Origin: Frankia sp. QA3
GTDB taxonomy: Bacteria; Actinomycetota; Actinomycetes; Frankiales; Frankiaceae
Direction of reading: 5' to 3'
DNA length: 50,609 bases
NCBI RefSeq assembly: GCF_000262465.1
Contig: NZ_CM001489.1
Coordinates: 1,982,568 to 2,033,176, forward strand
Positions 23,417-30,424 of this stretch are shown piece by piece. Both the position numbers and the translations under genes were made by a program. Below the pieces are notes generated by a model, which had not been told where the DNA came from, ran no database searches, and saw only the letters and a program-made list of their open reading frames with translations. Numbering within the stretch: position 1 is the stretch's first letter; each line of letters begins with the position of its first letter.

Positions 23417-23989
23417 TCAGATGGCCGGGACCGCGCGGCGGGCGAGCATCGCCTCGACCAGCCGGGCGGCGTCGGTGAGCGCGAGCGGCGTGACGGCGAA
23501 CAGGATCCCGTACATCATCGGCGCCATCACCTGCTCGACGATCTCCCCGACCGGCGGGGGGCGCTCCCCGCGGGCCTGCGCCCGGGCCACGATGATCTCG
23601 AGCTGCTCACGGATGTAGGTGTCGCAGCGCCCCGCGGGCCGGCCGGGGGCGGCCGAGGCGACGATGTCGCGCAGGAACGCCCGACCGGTCGGGGCGGACA
23701 TTTCCTCCAGGTACTGCTCGGCGTAGGCGGACAGATCCCCGCCCAGCGTGCCGGTGTCGGTGGGCGGGGTGTCGGGGCGCAACCGCTCGGCGGCGACGTC
23801 GGCGAGCAGCTCGGTGAGATCCCCCCAGCGCCGGTAGACCGTCGAGGGCGTCACCCCGGCCCGCTGCGCGATCAACGGCACGGTGATGTCGTGCCGCGGC
23901 CGCTCGGACTGCAACGCGCGCACGGCGGCGTGCACGGCGGCCTGCACGCGCGCGCTGCGCCCACCGGGGCGCGGACCCTCCGGACTCAC
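23417..23989 (-). CDS. TetR-family regulator of the divergent MFS gene
   Basis: This 190-residue protein has a TetR helix-turn-helix in ITVPLIAQRAGVTPSTVYRR WGDLTELLADVAAERL. The helical C-terminal domain (YAEQYLEEMSAPTGRAFLRD IVASA) resembles TetR_C of the AcrR-like multidrug group. GTG 23989 is chosen because TAGAAT on the minus strand ends 7 nt before it, giving a leaderless mRNA. The upstream extension (to 24049) would cross the operator. It faces an MFS exporter gene and shares palindromic sites with it. Confidence 0.85.
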   Translation of the reverse strand: MSPEGPRPGGRSARVQAAVHAAVRALQSERPRHDITVPLIAQRAGVTPSTVYRRWGDLTELLADVAAERLRPDTPPTDTGTLGGDLSAYAEQYLEEMSAPTGRAFLRDIVASAAPGRPAGRCDTYIREQLEIIVARAQARGERPPPVGEIVEQVMAPMMYGILFAVTPLALTDAARLVEAMLARRAVPAI

Positions 23990-23996
23990 ACCAGGA

Positions 23997-24071
23997 ATTC
24001 TAACGCAAACATTTTGCGTTAGCTGCCGTCGGGGGGTAGCGTCTGGCACCTAACGCAAAATCTTAGCTTTA
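23997..24071. promoter_or_regulatory. tetR/MFS shared promoter region with two operator sites
   Basis: TAACGCAAA-CAT-TTTGCGTTA (24001-24021) is a perfect inverted repeat with 9-bp arms. A second, degenerate copy begins TAACGCAAA at 24051. TTGCGT (24014-24019) and TAGCGT (24037-24042), 17 bp apart, form the MFS promoter, with its -35 inside operator 1. The tetR -10 TAGAAT (24002-23997) abuts the same palindrome. Operator 2 lies in the MFS leader. TetR bound here would shut off both genes. Confidence 0.7.
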
Positions 24072-24095
24072 GCTGTTCGGTTGAAGGGACCCCCG

Positions 24096-25538
24096 ATGCC
24101 CTCCCAGCCCACCACCAGCCAGCCCACCAGCCAGCCGCTGGCCAGCGCCACGCCCACCGGCACGGCCGCCGCGCGGCCGGACACGCACGGCCCGGCGGCG
24201 CCGGCCGGCTGCCCCCGCCCGCGTTCCGCGCCCGACCTCGCCACGCCCGACCTCGCCACCGCGGGCGACAACGCAGCCAGCGGCCACGCCGTCACCGCGG
24301 ACGCCACCGCCGGTCGCCTGGACGACGCCGCCGGCCGTCGCCGCCGCGGGCTGGCCGGACGGCTCGGACCGCGCGCCGGGTTCGCACTGCAGACCTCGAT
24401 GATCGTGTCTTTCCTCGCCGCCTCCGCCGCCCCGACCCCGCTCTACGCCGTCTACCAGCAGGCCTGGGGCTTCGCCCCGGTCACCATCACGGTGATCTTC
24501 GGCGTGTACGCGGTGGCGGTGCTGTGCTCCCTGCTCGTCGTCGGCGCCCTGTCCGACCACATCGGACGCCGCCCGGTGCTGCTCGTCGCCGCCGCGCTGC
24601 AGGCCAGCGCCATGGTCGTCTTCGCCACCGCCGGTGGGGTCGGGGCGCTCATGGCCGCCCGCATCACCCAGGGGCTGGCCACCGGCGCGGCCACCGGGGC
24701 GCTGGGCGCCGGCCTGCTCGACCTGCACCGCACCCGCGGCACCCTGGCCAACGGCGCCGGCCCGTTCGCCGGCATGGCGCTCGGCGCGCTGGGTTCCAGC
24801 CTGCTCGTCGCCTACCTGCCCGACCCCACCCGGCTGGTCTACCTGGTGCTGCTGGCGATCCTGCTCGCCCAGGCCGCCGGCGTCGCGCTGATGGGCGAGA
24901 CCTCCCCGCGGGTCCCCGGCGCCCGCGCCTCGCTGCGCCCCCGCATCGGCCTGCCCGGCCCCGTCGCCCGCGCCCTCGTCGTCGCCGGCCCGTGCATGGT
25001 CGCCGCCTGGGCGCTCGGCGGGTTCTACTTCTCCCTCGGCCCGAGCCTGGCCCGCCTCGTCGCCGGCTCACACTGGATCGTCCTCGGCGGCCTGGCCCTG
25101 CTCTCCCTCGCCGCGACCGCCTCGCTGACGATCATCGCCGTCCGCAACACCGCGCCCCGCTCGGTGATGTTCCTGGGCACCGTCGGCCTGCTCGTCGGCG
25201 TCGGCGTCACCCTGCTCGCCGTCACCACCCGCTCGACGGCGGTGTTCTTCACCGGTACCACCATCGCCGGGGTCGGTCTCGGCGCCGGGTTCCAGGGCGG
25301 GCTGCGCACCCTGCTGCCGCTGGCCGACGCCCACGAACGCGCCGGCGTGCTGTCCACCATCTACGTGCTGTGCTACCTCGCCCTCGGCATCCCCGCGGTG
25401 ATCGCCGGCGCCCTGGTCACCTCGGGCGGGCTGTCGCGGACCTCCACCGAGTTCGGGGTGGTCATCATGGCCCTGGCCGCCTTCGCCCTCACTGGCCTGC
25501 TCGCCCGCGCCCCCGTTGCCGCGGTCGCCGGCGACTGA
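24096..25538 (+). CDS. Major facilitator superfamily transporter
   Basis: This 480-residue protein has about 12 membrane helices. The MFS motif A loop is GALSDHIGRRPVLLVAAALQ, and RITQGLATGAATGALGAGLL matches the motif C-like helix of drug exporters. An unusual, low-complexity N-terminal extension of about 95 residues precedes helix 1. ATG 24096 follows GAAGGGA by seven bases. Divergence from tetR, with shared operators, suggests an inducible efflux pump; the substrate is unknown. Confidence 0.9.
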   Translation: MPSQPTTSQPTSQPLASATPTGTAAARPDTHGPAAPAGCPRPRSAPDLATPDLATAGDNAASGHAVTADATAGRLDDAAGRRRRGLAGRLGPRAGFALQTSMIVSFLAASAAPTPLYAVYQQAWGFAPVTITVIFGVYAVAVLCSLLVVGALSDHIGRRPVLLVAAALQASAMVVFATAGGVGALMAARITQGLATGAATGALGAGLLDLHRTRGTLANGAGPFAGMALGALGSSLLVAYLPDPTRLVYLVLLAILLAQAAGVALMGETSPRVPGARASLRPRIGLPGPVARALVVAGPCMVAAWALGGFYFSLGPSLARLVAGSHWIVLGGLALLSLAATASLTIIAVRNTAPRSVMFLGTVGLLVGVGVTLLAVTTRSTAVFFTGTTIAGVGLGAGFQGGLRTLLPLADAHERAGVLSTIYVLCYLALGIPAVIAGALVTSGGLSRTSTEFGVVIMALAAFALTGLLARAPVAAVAGD

Positions 25539-25576
25539 TTGCGCTGGAGGTCCGGGGCACGTTCTGCGGTGGCCGG

Positions 25577-26185
25577 TCAGGGGTCGAGGATCGTCGGCCG
25601 CGCGGCCTCTTCCGGCAGGACCTCTTCCGGCAGGACCTCGCGGTGCGGCGGGTCGATCCCGACCGCGCGCAGCGCCTCGTCGATGAACACACCCTTGGCG
25701 TTGGTGTAGGCGTTGCGGTTGTCGCGATGCGCCGCGGCCAGGCGCCGTTTGAGCTGGGCGTACCGCCCGCGCAGGTCCGCATCGGCGCGCAGGGCGTCGC
25801 GGAAGGCGAGCAGCGCGCGGGCCTGCGGATCGTCATAGGCAATCACGTGCAGATGGTGGGTGCGCGCGGCCGGATGGGGGCGCAGGAACCACAGGCGGTA
25901 GCGGCCGGCCGGATCCTGCGGCCAGTACAGCCAGCCGTCGGCGGCCAGCGCCGGCACCGCGCCGCGAGCGGCGTCGAGGTCGTGCACCGGGGCGAGCAGG
26001 TCGACGACCGGCTTGGCCGGCAGGTCCACCACCGCGGTGGAGCCGATGTGCTCCACCGCGGCGGCGAGCAGATCCCCGAGGATGTCGGTGAGCCGGTCGC
26101 GCTGCTCGGCGAACCTGCCCGCCCACGCCGGGTCGTGGGCGGCGAGCTCGACCAGCTGGTCCGCCGGGTGGGCCTCACCCATCAC
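25577..26185 (-). CDS. GrpB/UPF0157 nucleotidyltransferase-fold protein
   Basis: This 202-residue protein has VEHIGSTAVVDLPAKPVVDL, the GSxxVxGLxAKPxxD motif of the GrpB family, whose fold is that of nucleotidyltransferases. RLWFLRPHPAARTHHLHVIA and FRDALRADADLRGRYAQLKR are also typical. The biochemical role of the family is unsettled. AGGAGG lies seven bases before GTG 26185; ATG 26182 is the next codon. A direct repeat EVLPEEVLPEE near the C-terminus comes from a duplicated 15-bp unit. Confidence 0.87.
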   Translation of the reverse strand: MMGEAHPADQLVELAAHDPAWAGRFAEQRDRLTDILGDLLAAAVEHIGSTAVVDLPAKPVVDLLAPVHDLDAARGAVPALAADGWLYWPQDPAGRYRLWFLRPHPAARTHHLHVIAYDDPQARALLAFRDALRADADLRGRYAQLKRRLAAAHRDNRNAYTNAKGVFIDEALRAVGIDPPHREVLPEEVLPEEAARPTILDP

Positions 26186-26258
26186 CCATCAACCTCCTGC
26201 ATCTGCACCCCGGCGGCGGCCGCCGGGGTTGGGGCAGGCACGCCGGTGCCGGCGGCGC

Positions 26259-27476
26259 TCAGCGGCGCCAGGGGGAACGCGACGTGCTGCGCGGCAGCGG
26301 TTCGGTGGCCGCCCAGATCCGCCGCCAACGCGCCGTCGGGGTGCCCGGGGCGCCACGCAGCCGCGCGGAGATCGACACCGGGCCGGTCCCGCTGCGCGCC
26401 GCGGCACGCGGACGGTGGCGGCCGAGGGTGCGGGCCTCGCCGACGGCCGCCGTCGGCGCAGCCCCCCCGGCGGACGGGCTGCCGTTCGCTCCGTCGTCCC
26501 CCCCGCGCAGGCGCGGCCCACCGAGGGCAGGCCCGGCGAGGGCAGGCCCGGCGGCGGGGAACAGGCCGTCGGCATCACCATCGGCGTGATCGGCGGCGGT
26601 CGGCTGACGTGGTGGCCCGCCGCGCCCGCCGGGAGCGGGTGGGGTGGGGGAGTCGCTGGGCTGCTCGGCGAGCGCGGCACGGGTGGCATCCCACCAGCTG
26701 GTGGCGTCCTCGGCGCACAGCCGGTCGACCTCGGCGGCCAGCCGGGCGGTGAACGTCCGCACATCCTCACCCGGCACCGGGCGCAGCGGCCGACCGAAGC
26801 GCACCGTCACCTGCGGGCGGCCCGGCACCGGCCACGACCGGCCCCGCGGCATCGCCGCGAACGCCCCCCGCACCCCCACCGGCACCACCGGCACCCCGGC
26901 GTTGATCGCCAGATACGCCGCCCCCAACCGGAACCGGCCCCGCGCCCCGTCCCGCGACCGCGTCCCCTCCGGGAAGATCACCAGATTCCAGCCGTCACGC
27001 AGCAGATCCATCGGCGTCGACGACGGCGCCCCGCCGCTGCGGTCGATCGGCACCGTCGCGAACGCCAACGCGCTTGACGCCCCCCGCCACACACTGCCGA
27101 AGAAGTAGTCCGCCGCCGCCGTCACCGCCGTGCGCGAACGCACCCACCCCGGCAGCGAACACAGCAGCAGGGGGGCATCCAGATGGCTGGTGTGATTCGA
27201 CACGATGATCACCGGGGTGTCGCGGACGGTGTCGAACACCTCCGCGCCATGCGCATCCGCGGTCAGCGAGACGTGCAGCAGCGGGTTCATCACCCCGCGC
27301 AGGAACGCCGCCCGGGTCGTGCGCGCCGCACCGCTACGCGCCCACCCCGTCGGGAACTCCCGCGCCGCCGGCCGCGCCGCCCGACCCGCCTCCCCAACCG
27401 GCGCCCACGGCGGACCACCCCGACGAAAACCCCGCGCGGCCTCGCGCAGCCCCACACCCCGTCGCGGCCTACCCAT
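26259..27476 (-). CDS. 1-acyl-glycerol-3-phosphate acyltransferase-like (PlsC) protein
   Basis: This 405-residue protein has the PlsC motifs NHTSHLD (HX4D, His95-Asp100), the FATVPIDRSG block, FPEGTRS (168-174) and VPVVPVGVRG. It transfers an acyl chain from acyl-CoA or acyl-ACP to a glycerol or other alcohol acceptor at the membrane. The last 130 residues are low-complexity Pro/Gly/Ala, unlike usual PlsC proteins. It is the most downstream gene of a minus-strand set with LarA-like, MDR and acyl-CoA reductase genes, which suggests a shared lipid product. Confidence 0.88.
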   Translation of the reverse strand: MGRPRRGVGLREAARGFRRGGPPWAPVGEAGRAARPAAREFPTGWARSGAARTTRAAFLRGVMNPLLHVSLTADAHGAEVFDTVRDTPVIIVSNHTSHLDAPLLLCSLPGWVRSRTAVTAAADYFFGSVWRGASSALAFATVPIDRSGGAPSSTPMDLLRDGWNLVIFPEGTRSRDGARGRFRLGAAYLAINAGVPVVPVGVRGAFAAMPRGRSWPVPGRPQVTVRFGRPLRPVPGEDVRTFTARLAAEVDRLCAEDATSWWDATRAALAEQPSDSPTPPAPGGRGGPPRQPTAADHADGDADGLFPAAGPALAGPALGGPRLRGGDDGANGSPSAGGAAPTAAVGEARTLGRHRPRAAARSGTGPVSISARLRGAPGTPTARWRRIWAATEPLPRSTSRSPWRR

Positions 27477-27588
27477 CCCGATCACCCATCCGTCCCGAGC
27501 ACCATCGCCCTACCGGTCCCCTCCACCGCAACCCGCCGGCCCCGACCGTCGCGCCGCAGCCCCACCACCAGCCCACCGCCGCGCCGGC

Positions 27589-29193
27589 TCACCGCACATC
27601 GGTGATCAGCTGCGGCGGGCTGTGCAGATAGGTGATCGACGGATCGCGCCCCACCGACCCCGCCACGATCTCCAACGCGTCCGCCAGCGTCGACGCCGCC
27701 CGGTACCCCAGCCGCGCGCACGCCGCCCGATCCCCGCCGACGAAGACCACCTCGGCCAGATGCGCCCGCGCCGGCGCCGTCTCATACCAGCGGTGGAACG
27801 GATGCACCCCGTGATGCGCCCGCGACGTCCGGTACAGCGAGGCATACCACGGGTCGGTGGCGTACTGCCGTTCGAACTTCGCCTCGATCGTCGCCGGATC
27901 GGCCGACTCGGCGAGCACCTCCTCGTAGAAGTCCACATACGACGGCTGATGCAGCTGGGAGAACCGGGCCGCCACCGGATGGTAAACGATCATCGCTCCG
28001 TTCTCGCGGACGACGGGCCGCCCCCGATGACGGGCGAACACCTCGGCGAGCGCACCGTGCGCGGCCAGCACCGGATCCGCCGGCGCCCCACCCTGATACG
28101 CCCCGAACGGGGGCAACCCCACGACGACGACGTCACTCTGCCCGTCGACGTCGACACGCTGCTGGGCATCGACGGCCTGCCACGCCGCCGCCGCAACCCG
28201 CTGCGGCTGTCCGGCCGACAGCGAGGTGATCGCATAGTCGGCGGCGAGATCGCGCAACACCCGGGCCCGCCCCCGCCCGCCGAGCAGCTCCAGACCCCGG
28301 CCCACCCCGAACGCCATCGCCTGGTCCGCCGGCGACCACTCCCACTCCCGGCGGGTCAGAAACGGCCCCGGCCCGACCGCCGCGTCCACCGTCGCCGCCA
28401 CCGCGAACACCGGCACCGCCGCGCCCAGCACCGCCCCCAACCGCTCCGCCGCGGCACCCTGCACCAGGCGGCCCTCGACCACCCCGCCGCCCCCGGCACC
28501 CGCCGCGGCGGCCTGCGTCACCGCCGCCACACTGTGCACCGCGCGCAGCGACGCATACGACGACAACCCCTCGACCAGCGCCCCGAGACCCCCCTGCCCG
28601 GGGCCCTGCACGATCCCGACGGCGACGAGCAGGTCGGCCTCGGCCACCGCGCGGGCGACAGCCACCGGCTCGCCGGCGTCACTGACCCCGACCTCGACGA
28701 GGTTCGCGGCATCCTCGGCGTCATGGCAGACCAGCCCGGTCGGCCAGAACGAGCGGAACACCCGCTCCCCGACGATCCCCGCCACCTCGGCCGCACCCAG
28801 GCGTCGGTGCAACCCGTTGGCCACCACCAGCGTCACCTCGTCGACACCGGCCGCCGCCGCCGCGCCGAGCACCTGCTCCAGGATCCGCCCGCGCACATCG
28901 CCGCGCCGCATCCGCGGCTGCGGCGTGCGCACGTCATCCACGCTGATCGCCAGGCGCATCCCCGGGCGCAGCAGCGCCGACAGCGGCGCGCTGTCCAACG
29001 GCTCGGCCAGCGCCGCACCGATCGCCGCGTCGACGTCGCCGACCCCCGCCCGCGGCTGCGGCGGATACACCACCCGCGTGCCCAACGGGAACCGTTCCAG
29101 CAGCACCCCGGCGCCGGAATGGACCAGCAGCGGGGGAGTCCGCTCGTCGACCTCGAGCACGAACCCCGGTCTCACTGTCGCGATCCTCTCCAT
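27589..29193 (-). CDS. LarA-like (DUF2088) nickel-pincer racemase family protein
   Basis: This 534-residue protein has the LarA N-terminal domain, with ISVDDVRTPQPRMR (86-93; LarA has DDxTRPTP) and VVANGLHRRLGAAE (His129; LarA has GxHR). Lactate racemase LarA binds a nickel-pincer nucleotide through a Lys and these His residues; related members act on other 2-hydroxyacids and sugars. No larB, larC or larE genes for making the cofactor are in the window. ATG 29193 is chosen over GTG 29214 because the family core begins just after it. It lies between the PlsC-type and MDR genes. Confidence 0.82.
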   Translation of the reverse strand: MERIATVRPGFVLEVDERTPPLLVHSGAGVLLERFPLGTRVVYPPQPRAGVGDVDAAIGAALAEPLDSAPLSALLRPGMRLAISVDDVRTPQPRMRRGDVRGRILEQVLGAAAAAGVDEVTLVVANGLHRRLGAAEVAGIVGERVFRSFWPTGLVCHDAEDAANLVEVGVSDAGEPVAVARAVAEADLLVAVGIVQGPGQGGLGALVEGLSSYASLRAVHSVAAVTQAAAAGAGGGGVVEGRLVQGAAAERLGAVLGAAVPVFAVAATVDAAVGPGPFLTRREWEWSPADQAMAFGVGRGLELLGGRGRARVLRDLAADYAITSLSAGQPQRVAAAAWQAVDAQQRVDVDGQSDVVVVGLPPFGAYQGGAPADPVLAAHGALAEVFARHRGRPVVRENGAMIVYHPVAARFSQLHQPSYVDFYEEVLAESADPATIEAKFERQYATDPWYASLYRTSRAHHGVHPFHRWYETAPARAHLAEVVFVGGDRAACARLGYRAASTLADALEIVAGSVGRDPSITYLHSPPQLITDVR

Positions 29194-29269
29194 GTCCGCC
29201 ACGTTGAGCCACACCCTGCGTGCGCCCAGTCCACCCCCGCCACCCCGCCGCGGGTCACGACAGCACCGG

Positions 29270-30424
29270 TCACGACGGCGCCGCCGGATCGAACGCCACC
29301 CGCACCGCGCCGAGCCGCCCCGCGCCCAGCGCATGGGCGAGCGCGTCACGCCAGCGGGTCAACGGATAGCCGCCCGTGACCAGCCCGTCCAGCGGCGCCG
29401 CGCCGGCCAGCGCCCACGCCCGCGCCAGCACGTCCGCCCCACCGGGATCGGCCGTGGTGCGCGCCGCCCCCACCAGCTCCAGGCCCCGCGCCCACAGCGG
29501 CGTCAGATCCACCCGCCCCGACGGGGTACCCGCCACCACCACCCGACCGCCGGCGCGGGTCGTGCGCAGCGCCGTCGCCAGCGCCGCACCGCTACCCGCC
29601 GCCTCCAGCGCCACATCCACCCCGCCGAGCAGGAACGACCCGCCCGAATCCGGGGTCACCCGCATCGCCTGCGTGCCCCGACGCACCCCGGCGACCGCCC
29701 CCGCCGGATCGAACACCGCATCCGCGCCGAAGCGGGCGGCCAGCTGCGCCTGACGCGGATGGCGCGCCACGACCGCCACCGGCCCGGCGTCGGTGAACGC
29801 CCGCAGCGCCAGCACCGTGAACAGACCCAACGCCCCCGCGCCGACGACCAGCACCCGCGCCCCGCAGGACACCCGCGCCCGGTCGACAGTGTGCACCGCG
29901 CGGGCCAGCGCGTCGACGAGCACCGCACGCTCGTCGGGCAGACCGTCGGGCACCGCCTGCAACTGCGCATGGTGGGCGAGCATGACCCGGCTCCACCCGC
30001 CGCCACCGACCCCGACCTCACCCGCCCGCAACCCCGGCCCCGCCTGCGCCCCCGGGTCGACCTGCGCCACCGGGTCGACGACGACACGGGCGCCCGCGGC
30101 CAGCACCTGCCCGCCGGTGAGGGTCACCTGCTGCTCCACCCGGCCGACGACCTCCCGCCCCGGCACGAACGGCAGCCCGACCACCGCCGTCAGATACGCC
30201 GACGCCCGCCCGGTCACCAGGGCCAGATCCGCCCCGCCGATCCCCGCCAGCGACGGCCGCACCCGCACCCACCGCCCGTCCGGCGGCCGCGGATCACCGC
30301 GGTCCACATAGCGCAACGGCACCGCCCGCCCCAGCCTCGCCGACGTCCCCCCCGGCGCCTGAGCGACCAGCCGCGCCGCGGCCTGACGCGCCGGGGAGTC
30401 GTACAGCTCCAGCCCGCGGGTCAC
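29270..30424 (-). CDS. MDR-superfamily alcohol dehydrogenase-like protein lacking zinc ligands
   Basis: This 384-residue protein has the MDR fold: GIGGADLALVTGRASAYLTA, VVGLPFVPGREVVGRV, then the Rossmann motif VLVVGAGALGLFTVLALRAF. The positions that hold catalytic zinc in ADHs read GG (usual CG) and GREVVG (usual GHEVVG), and no structural zinc Cys cluster is visible. It may thus be a zinc-independent reductase or a cofactor-binding protein. Its start overlaps the stop of the acyl-CoA reductase gene upstream, so the two are translationally coupled. Confidence 0.85.
   Translation of the reverse strand: MTRGLELYDSPARQAAARLVAQAPGGTSARLGRAVPLRYVDRGDPRPPDGRWVRVRPSLAGIGGADLALVTGRASAYLTAVVGLPFVPGREVVGRVEQQVTLTGGQVLAAGARVVVDPVAQVDPGAQAGPGLRAGEVGVGGGGWSRVMLAHHAQLQAVPDGLPDERAVLVDALARAVHTVDRARVSCGARVLVVGAGALGLFTVLALRAFTDAGPVAVVARHPRQAQLAARFGADAVFDPAGAVAGVRRGTQAMRVTPDSGGSFLLGGVDVALEAAGSGAALATALRTTRAGGRVVVAGTPSGRVDLTPLWARGLELVGAARTTADPGGADVLARAWALAGAAPLDGLVTGGYPLTRWRDALAHALGAGRLGAVRVAFDPAAPS

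Noticed and set aside
24524..26752. Plus-strand open frame of 742 codons
   Set aside because: It overlaps the MFS gene in another frame and is antisense to grpB; it is Arg/Pro-rich and has no domain.
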